Part shown: piece after piece, positions 7,680 through 15,138 of the stretch
Layout: each line of letters begins with the position of its first letter
How positions within the stretch are numbered: the stretch's first letter is position 1
Assembly: GCA_900321365.1 (NCBI GenBank)
Contig: ONVT01000226.1
Span: 1 to 20,497, forward strand
Direction: 5' to 3'
DNA from: an uncultured Eubacteriales bacterium
Lineage (GTDB): Bacteria; Bacillota_A; Clostridia; Lachnospirales; Lachnospiraceae
Length of the DNA stretch: 20,497 nt
Position numbers and translations under genes: made by a program
Notes under the pieces: model-generated
What the model was told of the DNA's origin: nothing
Database searches by the model: none
What the model saw: only the letters and a program-made list of their open reading frames with translations

Positions 7680-8855
7680 ATGACAGAAGCATATCTGGAC
7701 AACGCGGCGACAACTCCGGTATCGGAGGGAGTGGCCAGGGTTGTCATGAAGGCGATGACGGAAGACTATGGGAATCCGTCATCTAAGCATCTGAAGGGAG
7801 TTGAGGCGGAACGCCTCGTGAGAGACGCGCGGGAGAAGATCGCCGGGACGATGCATGTCCTGCCGGAGGAAATCTTCTTTACCTCCGGCGGAACGGAATC
7901 GAACAACTGGGCGCTGATCGGCGCAGCCCTGGCGATGCAAAGGTCAGGGACGCATATCATCACGTCCGCGGTGGAGCATGCCGCGGTGCTGCAGCCTCTG
8001 TCTTTTTTGGAGGAGGCGGGCTTTCGCGTCACACACCTGAGTGTCGACAAACTGGGGCGCATTTCGCCGGAGGATCTGAAGGATGCCTTGTCAGAGGACA
8101 CCATCCTGGTCTCGATCATGTATGTGAACAATGATATCGGGACGCTCGAGCCGATCGCAGAGGCCGGAGCCGTCATCCGGGAATGGAACCGGACGCATGG
8201 AAGGGAGGTGCTCTTCCATGTGGACGCGATCCAGGCATATGGAAAGTACCGGATCGCGCCGAAGAGGCTCGGGATCGATCTGCTGTCGGTCAGCGGTCAC
8301 AAGATCCACGGCCCGAAGGGCAGCGGCTTTCTGTATATCCGGCAGAAGACAAAGATCCGGCCGCTGATCCACGGGGGCGGCCAGCAGGGCGGCATGCGCT
8401 CCGGGACGGACAATGTCCCCGGCGCGGCGGGCCTGGGTGAGGCTGCCGTGGAGGCGTACAGGGATTTCGACCGGAAAGTGGAACACATGAGACAGCTGCG
8501 GGAGCATCTGATCGAAGGCCTGGAGGAAATCGACGGGACGGTTCTGATATCGGACAGGAATCCGCATGCAGCCTCTCCCCATATTGTGAGCTGCGCGTTT
8601 GAGGGCGTCCGGTCGGAGGTTCTGCTCCACGCGCTGGAGGAGAAGGGGATCTATGTGTCTTCCGGGTCAGCCTGCTCGTCGAACAAAAAAATACCGGTCA
8701 GTTCCGTCCTGCAGGAGATCCATCTGAGGAAGGATCTGCTCGAATCGGCCATCCGGTTCAGCTTCAGTTCAAGGACGACGATGGAGGAAACAGACGCCGC
8801 GCTGGAGGCGCTGAGACAGCTGCTCCCGGTTCTTCGGAGGTACAGCCGGAGGTAA
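7680..8855 (+). CDS. cysteine desulfurase (NifS/IscS-type)
   Basis: A 391-residue class-V aminotransferase-fold PLP enzyme that takes sulfur from cysteine, leaving alanine, and holds it as a persulfide. It starts AYLDNAATTPV, carries FTSGGTESNN (residues 67-76), the PLP lysine Lys208 in SVSGHKIHGPKGSG, and the active cysteine Cys332 in SSGSACSSNKK. ATG 7680 is chosen because TGAGGA lies five bases upstream; in-frame ATG 7668 and GTG 7644 precede it without a comparable site. thiI follows after 96 bases, as with NifZ and ThiI in Bacillus subtilis, so I infer that it is the dedicated sulfur donor for tRNA 4-thiouridine rather than a general Fe-S cluster enzyme; no iscU or regulator gene is next to it. 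Confidence 0.93.
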   Translation: MTEAYLDNAATTPVSEGVARVVMKAMTEDYGNPSSKHLKGVEAERLVRDAREKIAGTMHVLPEEIFFTSGGTESNNWALIGAALAMQRSGTHIITSAVEHAAVLQPLSFLEEAGFRVTHLSVDKLGRISPEDLKDALSEDTILVSIMYVNNDIGTLEPIAEAGAVIREWNRTHGREVLFHVDAIQAYGKYRIAPKRLGIDLLSVSGHKIHGPKGSGFLYIRQKTKIRPLIHGGGQQGGMRSGTDNVPGAAGLGEAAVEAYRDFDRKVEHMRQLREHLIEGLEEIDGTVLISDRNPHAASPHIVSCAFEGVRSEVLLHALEEKGIYVSSGSACSSNKKIPVSSVLQEIHLRKDLLESAIRFSFSSRTTMEETDAALEALRQLLPVLRRYSRR

Positions 8856-8867
8856 GGATTTCTTTTT

Positions 8868-8885
8868 CTCCGATTGTACCAGGCA
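8868..8885. repeat. shared intergenic motif, copy B (upstream of thiI)
   Basis: CTCCGATTGTACCAGGCA differs at one base from the copy at 6783-6800. Here TTGTAC followed by CATAGA at a 16-base spacing could make a weak promoter, but the match is poor. Confidence 0.5.
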
Positions 8886-8901
8886 AAAGACTTTACATAG
8901 A

Positions 8902-8917
8902 CCGCGCAGCAGCGCGG
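8902..8917 (+). promoter_or_regulatory. small GC-rich hairpin in the thiI leader
   Basis: CCGCGC (8902-8907) and GCGCGG (8912-8917) pair perfectly over an AGCA loop. There is no T tract, so termination is unlikely; it lies about 35 bases before the thiI start and could be a leader structure. Confidence 0.35.
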
Positions 8918-8951
8918 CACGAAATAAGACTGTGAAAAGAAGGAAGAGATT

Positions 8952-10199
8952 ATGGAATTCAGAACATTCCTGCTGAAATACGGGGAGATTGGCATCAAGG
9001 GAAAGAACCGCGGACAGTTTGAGGACGCTCTTGTCACGCAGGTAAGACATGCCCTGTCTAAGGTAGAGGGCGAGTTTGAGGTCAGCAAGGAGCAGGGCCG
9101 CATCTATGTCAATGTGACCGGCGGGGAGGACAGCTTCGATCCGGATGAGGTGACGCAGGCACTCCAGAGAGTTTTCGGCCTTGTGGGGATCTGCCAGGTA
9201 CTGAAGGTTCCGATCTCTGATCCCGATGTGATTGCGGAAGATGCGGTCCGTTATATCGCGAAGACTTACGGGCTGACTGCTCAGAAGAGTCTGCCGGAGG
9301 AATCCGGAGAGGAAGCTTTTCCTGCCGGCGACGCGCTCACCTTCAAGGTGCACACGCGGCGGGCGAACAAACAGTATCCGGTGAATTCCATGGACGTGGA
9401 CGCACTGGTCGGCGAGAGGCTGCTTAGCGCATTTCCGGGAAAAATGAAAGTAGATGTGCACCACCCGGAGGTGATGCTGAACATCGAGATCCGCGAGGAG
9501 GTGTACCTGTACTCAAAGATTGTTCCGGGACCGGGCGGGATGCCGGTCGGGACAAACGGACGCGCGCAGCTGCTGCTGTCGGGAGGCATCGATTCCCCGG
9601 TGGCGGGCTGGATGATCGCGAAACGCGGAGTGGTACTGGACGCGACGTATTTCCACGCGCCTCCGTATACATCAGAGCGGGCGAAGCAGAAGGTTGTCGA
9701 CCTGGCGAAACTGGTCGCGCGTTATTCGGGGCCGATCCGGCTGCATGTGGTGAATTTTACCGATATCCAGCTGGCGATCTATGAGCGGTGTCCCCATGAT
9801 GAACTGACCATCATCATGCGCCGGTACATGATGAAGATTGCGGAGCGGTTCGCAGGGGAAGACGGTTCGATGGCACTGGTCACGGGAGAGTCGATCGGGC
9901 AGGTTGCCAGCCAGACGATCCAGAGCCTGGTCTGTACGGACGACGCAGCCTCCATGCCGGTCTTCCGTCCGCTGATCGGATTCGACAAGCAGGATATCAT
10001 CGATCTGTCCCTGAAGATCGGAACCTATGACACGAGCATCCAGCCGTTTGAGGACTGCTGCACGATTTTCGTCGCTAAGCATCCCGTGACAAAGCCGCGC
10101 CTCGATATCATAAAGAAGAGTGAGGAGCGGCTGAAGGATAATATTGACGAGCTGGTGGAGAAGGCCGTCAGCGGGGCAGAGACCATCCGGGTTTTGTGA
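8952..10199 (+). CDS. thiI: tRNA 4-thiouridine synthase, short form without rhodanese domain
   Basis: A 415-residue enzyme that adenylates and thiolates U8 of tRNA. The N-terminal ferredoxin-like part begins FLLKYGEIGIKGKNR, followed by the THUMP RNA-binding domain (to about residue 185), then the PP-loop ATP pyrophosphatase with SGGIDSP at 210-216, GESIGQVASQT (312-322) and the cysteine pair FEDCCTIF (Cys369/Cys370). The chain stops there and lacks the C-terminal rhodanese domain of the E. coli form, which fits sulfur delivery directly by the adjacent cysteine desulfurase. AAGGAAGAG before ATG 8952 supports the start. A short acidic stretch SLPEESGEEAFPAGD (113-127) looks like an insertion in the THUMP region. 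In some bacteria ThiI also serves thiamine synthesis; nothing here indicates that. Confidence 0.96.
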   Translation: MEFRTFLLKYGEIGIKGKNRGQFEDALVTQVRHALSKVEGEFEVSKEQGRIYVNVTGGEDSFDPDEVTQALQRVFGLVGICQVLKVPISDPDVIAEDAVRYIAKTYGLTAQKSLPEESGEEAFPAGDALTFKVHTRRANKQYPVNSMDVDALVGERLLSAFPGKMKVDVHHPEVMLNIEIREEVYLYSKIVPGPGGMPVGTNGRAQLLLSGGIDSPVAGWMIAKRGVVLDATYFHAPPYTSERAKQKVVDLAKLVARYSGPIRLHVVNFTDIQLAIYERCPHDELTIIMRRYMMKIAERFAGEDGSMALVTGESIGQVASQTIQSLVCTDDAASMPVFRPLIGFDKQDIIDLSLKIGTYDTSIQPFEDCCTIFVAKHPVTKPRLDIIKKSEERLKDNIDELVEKAVSGAETIRVL

Positions 10200-10230
10200 A
10201 AGCTGCCCATGCAGCAAATGCCACAAAAGA

Positions 10231-10255
10231 AAGCATCCGCAAAGAGCGGATGCTT
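10231..10255 (-). terminator. Rho-independent terminator of the HPr-like gene
   Basis: AAGCATCCGC (10231-10240) pairs perfectly with GCGGATGCTT (10246-10255) over a 5-nt loop. Read on the minus strand it is followed by TTCTTTTG, so it ends the minus-strand gene at 10326-10556. It may also slow plus-strand transcription out of thiI, although no T run follows on that side. Confidence 0.75.
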
Positions 10256-10325
10256 CAGCAGCCGTATAAGCGATACACAAAAAACAATAATGACAAAAAA
10301 TCGGAACTGACTCTCAGATCATACC

Positions 10326-10556
10326 TCAGATCATATATGGCTTGAGCGTCTCAAGAATCTCATCCAGATTGTCCTCGGCATGGATGCTGAGATCAATCGG
10401 CTTGGAGAGGTCCAGGCTGAAGATGCCCATAATGGACTTCGCGTCGATGACATACCTGCCGGAAACAAGGTCAAAATCGTTGTCAAACTTTGTGATGTCA
10501 TTCACGAAAGCCTTGACTTTATCAATTGAATTAAGGGAAATCTGAATTGTCTTCAT
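10326..10556 (-). CDS. HPr-like protein lacking the phospho-histidine
   Basis: A 76-residue cytoplasmic protein of HPr size and layout. The serine region AKSIMGIFSLDLSKPIDL (residues 39-56) matches the Ser46 segment of HPr, putting Ser41 at the position phosphorylated by HPr kinase. The N-terminal loop, which in HPr reads GLHARPA with the His15 phosphorylated by enzyme I, is here LNSIDKVKAFVND with no histidine. It therefore cannot pass phosphate in the sugar phosphotransferase system and, by analogy with Crh of Bacillus, may be a regulatory partner of a catabolite repressor; that role is inference. GGAGGA lies eight bases before the ATG on the minus strand. It is transcribed alone, away from mtaB, with its own terminator. 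Confidence 0.85.
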   Translation of the reverse strand: MKTIQISLNSIDKVKAFVNDITKFDNDFDLVSGRYVIDAKSIMGIFSLDLSKPIDLSIHAEDNLDEILETLKPYMI

Positions 10557-10612
10557 AATGGTTATCCTCCATATGCAAGCGTTGTATGTTCTGCCTCGGA
10601 ATCTGAGGAGAC

Positions 10613-10645
10613 TTATATAAACGAATTTTTCTGCATTCTAAGACA
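10613..10645 (-). promoter_or_regulatory. possible promoter region of the HPr-like gene
   Basis: The palindrome TTATATAA (10613-10620) could supply a -10 box (TATATA) on the minus strand, about 60 bases before the HPr-like start. The -35 candidate TTAGAA at 16 bases is poor. A 15-nt dyad CCTCGGAATCTGAGG (10594-10608, one G-T mismatch) lies just downstream in that direction and could be an operator. Confidence 0.3.
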
Positions 10646-10650
10646 TTCTA

Positions 10651-10788
10651 TCGTTCAGCTATGGAAAAGTCAAGGTATGCCGGGAAGAGATGTGAGATTT
10701 GTGGGAAAGAGTTCGGCTCTCGTTCAGTCATGGAAGAGTCAGGGCATGCCGGGAAGAGATATGAGATTTGTGGGAAAGACCGCAGCCC
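10651..10788 (+). repeat. 69-bp tandem duplication across the mtaB start region
   Basis: Units 10651-10719 and 10720-10788 have a period of 69 bases (23 codons). The first 60 bases of each are 54/60 identical, and the last nine are homologous at protein level (KSSAL versus KTAAL). Each unit carries a GGGAAGAGAT stretch and a following start-like codon (GTG 10692, ATG 10761), so the start region itself is duplicated in frame. Confidence 0.9.
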
Positions 10789-12254
10789 TGCACACGCTGG
10801 GATGCAAGGTAAATGAATACGAGACCGATGCCATGCGCGCTTCCCTGGAAGAGGCGGGGTTTACGATCGTGGATTTTTGTCAGAAGGCAGATGTCTACGT
10901 GATCAATACCTGTTCGGTGACGAACATCGCGGACCGCAAGAGCAGACAGATGATCAGCAGGGCAAGGAAACTCAGCCCGGATGCGGTGGTGGTCGCCGCG
11001 GGCTGCTATGTGCAGACCGCGCTGGAGAAAACGGGCAAGAGTGTCGACGCCGACATCCTGCTCGGCTCAGGTCGAAAGAGCGCCCTGGTGGAAGAGCTGG
11101 AGCGGTATTTTCTGCAGGAGCATAAAGAGAATGCTGTACCGGAAGGGGATCCTCTTTCATGTGCCGGCGACATCGCGCAGGAGCAGCCTGTAAGGTGCGT
11201 GAGTGACGTCATGCGGGAGCGGGATTACGATGCGCTGTCGCTTCCGCGGATTGAAGGGCATACGCGCGCATGGATCAAGGTACAGGACGGATGCAATCTG
11301 TTCTGCAGTTACTGCATTATCCCCTTTGCCAGGGGACGGATCCGGAGCCGCCGCAGGGAAGAGGTTCTGGAGGAGGTTTCGAATCTTGCCTCACAGGGGA
11401 TCCGGGAGATCGTGCTGACCGGCATCCATCTGTCTTCCTACGGCGTGGACTTTGGCGGGGACATCCGCCAGGCTTACGGGGAAAGAGGAGAAAAGAGGAC
11501 CTGGCAGGAAAGATCCAGACTCATCGATCTGATCGAAGGAGTCTGCGGGATTGACGGAATCGAGCGGGTGCGGCTCGGATCTCTGGAGCCGACCATCATT
11601 ACGGAGCAGTTCGTGGAGAGGCTCAGGGCGCTTCCGGAAGTATGTCCGCATTTTCATCTCTCCCTCCAGAGCGGGTGCGACAGTGTTCTGCGGCGCATGA
11701 ACCGGCATTACACGACGGAGGAATACCTGCACAGCCTGGAGCTTCTGCGAAATGCGTATGACAGGCCGGCCATTACCACGGATGTGATCGTGGGCTTCCC
11801 GGGGGAGAGCGGGGAGGAATTCGCGCTCACCAGGCAGTTCCTGGAGCGGGCGCATTTTTATGAAACGCACCTGTTCCGCTACTCCAGGCGCGCCGGGACG
11901 AAGGCGGCCGCGATGCCGGACCAGATTCCGGAGAGCGTCAGCGCTGAGCGCCTTGCCGCTCTTGCGGAGCTTGACCGGAAGATGCGGAAGATGTTTGAGC
12001 AGTCCCGGGACGGTTCAGAGGCGGAGGTTCTCTTTGAGGAGGAGGTACAGATCGATGAAAATGGAACTGTCCGCACTCCGAACAGCGGCAGCCTGGCAGT
12101 AACTGTTCAGGACCTGAATCTTCCCTCTGCAGAAGGGGAGAGGCTGTACACAGGCTATACCCGGGAATACATCAGGGTGTACGCACGCTCCGCGCAGGAT
12201 CTGCGGGGGCAGATCAGATCGGGGACGCTGCGGGGCCCGGAACTGATTCTGTGA
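10677..12254 (+). CDS. mtaB: tRNA t6A37 methylthiotransferase
   Basis: A radical-SAM methylthiotransferase predicted to convert t6A37 of tRNA to ms2t6A. Counting from Met at 10761, the N-terminal UPF0004 domain has its cluster cysteines at Cys15 (HTLGCKVNEYE), Cys51 (NTCSVTNIADRKSRQ) and Cys82 (AAGCYVQT); the radical-SAM cluster motif CNLFCSYC is at 178-185; ERLYTGYTREYIRVYA at the end is the TRAM RNA-binding domain. The family normally starts where ATG 10761 is, giving 497 residues; the frame extends in phase to ATG 10677 (525 residues) through the tandem duplication. I use 10677 because the two repeat copies differ largely at synonymous third positions, suggesting translation, but the start is uncertain. 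A segment of about 35 residues before the radical-SAM motif (about 117-152) looks longer than usual. A 130-bp gap and promoter follow it. Confidence 0.93.
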   Translation: MPGRDVRFVGKSSALVQSWKSQGMPGRDMRFVGKTAALHTLGCKVNEYETDAMRASLEEAGFTIVDFCQKADVYVINTCSVTNIADRKSRQMISRARKLSPDAVVVAAGCYVQTALEKTGKSVDADILLGSGRKSALVEELERYFLQEHKENAVPEGDPLSCAGDIAQEQPVRCVSDVMRERDYDALSLPRIEGHTRAWIKVQDGCNLFCSYCIIPFARGRIRSRRREEVLEEVSNLASQGIREIVLTGIHLSSYGVDFGGDIRQAYGERGEKRTWQERSRLIDLIEGVCGIDGIERVRLGSLEPTIITEQFVERLRALPEVCPHFHLSLQSGCDSVLRRMNRHYTTEEYLHSLELLRNAYDRPAITTDVIVGFPGESGEEFALTRQFLERAHFYETHLFRYSRRAGTKAAAMPDQIPESVSAERLAALAELDRKMRKMFEQSRDGSEAEVLFEEEVQIDENGTVRTPNSGSLAVTVQDLNLPSAEGERLYTGYTREYIRVYARSAQDLRGQIRSGTLRGPELIL

Positions 12255-12308
12255 AGCCGCAGGGGTGGCGGGGAGTGATTTATAACGATTCTGTCTGTAA
12301 GCGCCCAC

Positions 12309-12345
12309 ATTCAAGGTTGAATCTTTGGAAGATTTCGAATATACT
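12309..12345 (+). promoter_or_regulatory. sigma-A-type promoter of the ireB-ruvX operon, with overlapping dyads
   Basis: TTGAAT (12317-12322), 17 bases, then TATACT (12340-12345) is a good vegetative promoter 40 bases before the ireB start. A perfect 14-nt palindrome ATTCAAGGTTGAAT (12309-12322) covers the -35 box, and AATCTTTGGAAGATT (12320-12334) is a second dyad in the spacer. These could be operator sites; that is inference. Confidence 0.65.
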
Positions 12346-12384
12346 TTATACAGCAGGTGGGGGAGGTATTGAGGACTAGATAAC

Positions 12385-12657
12385 ATGGCGGATATTTATA
12401 ACACTCAGTATTTTAATGTTGAGACGGATCCCGAGATGCGAGTCAAGAAGGTGCTTGAACTCGTCTATGTCGCCATGACTGAAAAAGGGTACAATCCGGT
12501 GAATCAGATCGTCGGCTATATCATTTCCGGCGATCCGACTTACATCACCAGCCATAAGAACGCGCGCAGCATGATCATGAAGGTCGAGCGCGATGAGATC
12601 GTGGAGGAGCTGCTCAAGGAGTATATCCGAAACGAATCCTGGAAGAAGCATGCATGA
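12385..12657 (+). CDS. IreB-family regulatory phosphoprotein (UPF0297)
   Basis: A 90-residue protein matching the UPF0297/YrzL family: [20 protein letters not shown] (residues 22-41) followed by [20 protein letters not shown] (42-61) is the family core. In Enterococcus faecalis, IreB is phosphorylated on N-terminal threonines by the PASTA kinase IreK and affects cephalosporin resistance; here Thr7 (YNTQYF) is the only threonine before the core and the candidate site. ruvX overlaps its stop by four bases (ATGA), so the two are translationally coupled. The IreB-RuvX-DUF1292 order equals yrzL-yrrK-yrzB of Bacillus subtilis. The promoter at 12317-12345 precedes it and a GAGGA site lies upstream of the start. 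Confidence 0.93.
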   Translation: MADIYNTQYFNVETDPEMRVKKVLELVYVAMTEKGYNPVNQIVGYIISGDPTYITSHKNARSMIMKVERDEIVEELLKEYIRNESWKKHA

Positions 12658-13160
12658 CACCTGAACTGCCTGGACAGGATGAGAAAAAGGGTATGTATGG
12701 ACGGGTCCTCGGACTCGACTATGGTTCAAAGACGGTTGGCGTGGCAGTGTCGGATCCGCTGCGACTGACCGCCCAGGGTGTAGAGATCATACGCAGGAAG
12801 AGTGAGAACAAGCTGAGGCAGACACTCGCGCGGATCAGTGAACTCGCATCCCGGTATCAGGCCGAGACGATCGTTCTCGGGTTTCCCCGGAATATGAACT
12901 CGACAATAGGAGAGAGAGCTGAAGCTGCGCTCGTATTTGGCAGGATGCTGAAGAAGCGCACGTCGCTTCCTGTTGTCCTGTGGGACGAAAGACTGACGAC
13001 GGTCGTGGCCGACCGTACCATGAATGAGACCGGAGTGAAGGATCACAAGGCGTACGTGGATGAGATCGCCGCGATGCTGATCCTGCAGGGATATCTTGAC
13101 CGGCTGAACGCCGGACTGCCGGTTCCGGAAGGGATAGAAGATGAAGACCCAGCTGAGTAA
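12654..13160 (+). CDS. ruvX: putative Holliday junction resolvase / pre-16S rRNA nuclease (YqgF)
   Basis: A 168-residue RNase H-fold nuclease. The family start [18 protein letters not shown] (residues 18-35) contains the first catalytic aspartate, Asp22; [18 protein letters not shown] follows, then WDERLTT and the final acidic motif [14 protein letters not shown]. The family was annotated as a Holliday junction resolvase, and in E. coli YqgF is implicated in maturing the 5' end of 16S rRNA; which applies here is unknown. ATG 12654 overlaps the ireB stop and has GGAAG just upstream; an internal ATG at 12693 ([11 protein letters not shown]) would give the more usual family length of about 155 and is an alternative. 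The 3' end overlaps the DUF1292 gene by 20 bases. Confidence 0.94.
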   Translation: MTPELPGQDEKKGMYGRVLGLDYGSKTVGVAVSDPLRLTAQGVEIIRRKSENKLRQTLARISELASRYQAETIVLGFPRNMNSTIGERAEAALVFGRMLKKRTSLPVVLWDERLTTVVADRTMNETGVKDHKAYVDEIAAMLILQGYLDRLNAGLPVPEGIEDEDPAE

Positions 13161-13410
13161 GATAACGCTCACATCCCCCGAAGACGGGAGCGATGTGGAA
13201 CTGTTCGTGCTTGAGCAGACGCGGATCTCCGGAAGAGATTATCTGCTCGTGACGGATGCGCCGGACGGCGACGGGGAGGCCTATATTCTGAAGGACACCT
13301 CCCGTGACGGCGAAGAAGAAGCGGTCTACGAGTTTGTCGAAGATGACAGCGAGCTGGCCGCGCTTTCGGATGTATTTTCCCAGATGCTGGACGATATAGC
13401 ACTGGTTTGA
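13141..13410 (+). CDS. DUF1292 protein (YrzB-like)
   Basis: An 89-residue acidic protein with the DUF1292 pattern: [20 protein letters not shown] at residues 7-26, then [20 protein letters not shown] (32-51) and a C-terminal [20 protein letters not shown]. The function of the family is not known. ATG 13141 lies inside the end of ruvX, with GGAAGGGAT upstream, so translation is probably coupled. Its place directly after ruvX is conserved widely in Firmicutes and supports the assignment more than the sequence alone. rnj starts 37 bases downstream. Confidence 0.88.
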   Translation: MKTQLSKITLTSPEDGSDVELFVLEQTRISGRDYLLVTDAPDGDGEAYILKDTSRDGEEEAVYEFVEDDSELAALSDVFSQMLDDIALV

Positions 13411-13447
13411 ATAAGATATGAACTTGCGTATATAGAGGAGGACACTT

Positions 13448-15115
13448 TTGAGCACGCCATCAAAACTGAAGATTATACCGCTTGGCGGACTGGAGGCCAT
13501 CGGTATGAATATCACCGCGTTCGAATATGAGGATTCGATCGTGGTGGTTGACTGCGGCCTTGCGTTTCCGGGGGATGACATGTACGGGATCGATCTGGTG
13601 ATCCCGGACATTACATATCTTCTCGAAAACGAGGACAAGGTGAAAGGATTTCTGTTTACACACGGACATGAGGACCACATCGGGGCGCTCCCCTATATCC
13701 TCAAACAGCTGAATGTCCCGATCTATGCGACAAAACTGACCATGGGACTGATCGAACTCAAGCTCGCGGAACATGATCTCCTGCGGACGACTCGGAGGAA
13801 GGTGGTGCATCCGGGACAGACGATCAACCTGGGGCAGCTTCGTGTCGAGATGATCCGGACGAACCACTCGATTCAGGACGCGATCGCCCTTGCGGTCTAC
13901 AGCCCGGCGGGCACGGTGGTGCACACGGGGGATTTTAAGGTAGACTTCACGCCTGTCTTCGGCGATCCCATCGATCTTGCGCGGTTTGCGGAGATCGGGA
14001 GAAAGGGCGTGCTTGCCCTGATGTGCGACTCCACAAACGCGGAGCGGCCGGGCTACACGGCATCCGAGAGAACGGTCGGGAAGGCATTTGACACGATCTT
14101 CTCAGAGCATGCGGGAAGCCGGATTATCGTCGCGACATTCGCGTCGAATGTGGACCGGGTACAGCAGATTATCGACACTGCCTTCAAGTATCACCGCAAG
14201 GTGGTGATCGAGGGCCGGTCCATGATCAATGTGATCTCCACAGCCCAGGAGCTGGGATACATCAAGATCCCGGAGAACACCATGATCACGCTTGAGGAGA
14301 TGAAGAATTATACGGATGAGCAGCTGGTGCTGATCACGACCGGAAGCCAGGGAGCATCCATGGCGGCACTCTCCCGCATGGCCAGCGGCATCCATAAGAA
14401 GGTGCAGATCAATCCGGGCGATACGATTGTATTTTCTTCACATCCCATTCCCGGAAACGAAAAGAACGTTTCAAAGGTGATCAACGAGCTCTACAGCAAG
14501 GGCGCCGAGGTGATCTTCCAGGATACGCATGTCTCAGGACATCCCTGTCAGGAGGAGATCAAGCTGATCTATTCGCTGGTGAAGCCGAAGTTCGCGATTC
14601 CTGTTCACGGTGAGTACCGCCACCGGATTGCCCAGGCGAAGATTGCCAGGTTCATGGGATATGATTCACAGCACATCCTTATGCTCTCGAGCGGAGACGT
14701 TCTGGAGATTTCGGAGGAGGAAGGCGGACTCGCGCAGGTGACGGGCCATGTAACCAGCGGAGGGATCCTGGTGGACGGGCTTGGCGTCGGGGATGTCGGG
14801 AACATTGTCCTGAAGGACCGCCAGAGGCTGGCGGAGGACGGTATCATCATCGTTGTGATGACGATTGATTCCCAGGGACAGGTGGTATCCGGTCCGGACA
14901 TCGTTTCGAGGGGCTTCGTCTATGTGCGTGAGTCAGAGGAGCTGCTGGATGAGGCTGCCGATGTCGTGGATGAAGCGCTCGAAAATGTGATCGGGAAGAA
15001 GGGCAGCGAATGGGCGCGCATCAAAAACGCGATCCGTGACGATCTGGGAGACTTCCTGTGGAGGCGGACCAAGAGAAGCCCGATGATACTTCCGATCCTG
15101 ATGGAGACAGAATAG
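13448..15115 (+). CDS. rnj: ribonuclease J
   Basis: A 555-residue metallo-beta-lactamase/beta-CASP ribonuclease with endonuclease and 5'-to-3' exonuclease activity, central to mRNA decay and rRNA maturation in Firmicutes. The start LKIIPLGGLEAIGMN (residues 7-21) is family-typical; the zinc motif FTHGHEDHIG (70-79) and VHTGDFKVD are metal sites; DTHVSGHPCQEE and PVHGEYRH complete the active site, and a C-terminal domain follows. The start is TTG 13448, with AGAGGAGG six to eight bases upstream and the protein beginning at the expected place, so I take TTG as real. It is the sixth-to-last plus-strand gene of an operon beginning at ireB. The motif reads HVSGHPC where HVSGHAS or HVSGHAC is more usual. 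Length matches the family. Confidence 0.97.
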   Translation: MSTPSKLKIIPLGGLEAIGMNITAFEYEDSIVVVDCGLAFPGDDMYGIDLVIPDITYLLENEDKVKGFLFTHGHEDHIGALPYILKQLNVPIYATKLTMGLIELKLAEHDLLRTTRRKVVHPGQTINLGQLRVEMIRTNHSIQDAIALAVYSPAGTVVHTGDFKVDFTPVFGDPIDLARFAEIGRKGVLALMCDSTNAERPGYTASERTVGKAFDTIFSEHAGSRIIVATFASNVDRVQQIIDTAFKYHRKVVIEGRSMINVISTAQELGYIKIPENTMITLEEMKNYTDEQLVLITTGSQGASMAALSRMASGIHKKVQINPGDTIVFSSHPIPGNEKNVSKVINELYSKGAEVIFQDTHVSGHPCQEEIKLIYSLVKPKFAIPVHGEYRHRIAQAKIARFMGYDSQHILMLSSGDVLEISEEEGGLAQVTGHVTSGGILVDGLGVGDVGNIVLKDRQRLAEDGIIIVVMTIDSQGQVVSGPDIVSRGFVYVRESEELLDEAADVVDEALENVIGKKGSEWARIKNAIRDDLGDFLWRRTKRSPMILPILMETE

Positions 15116-15138
15116 AGCAGGATCGGCATGCGGCATGA

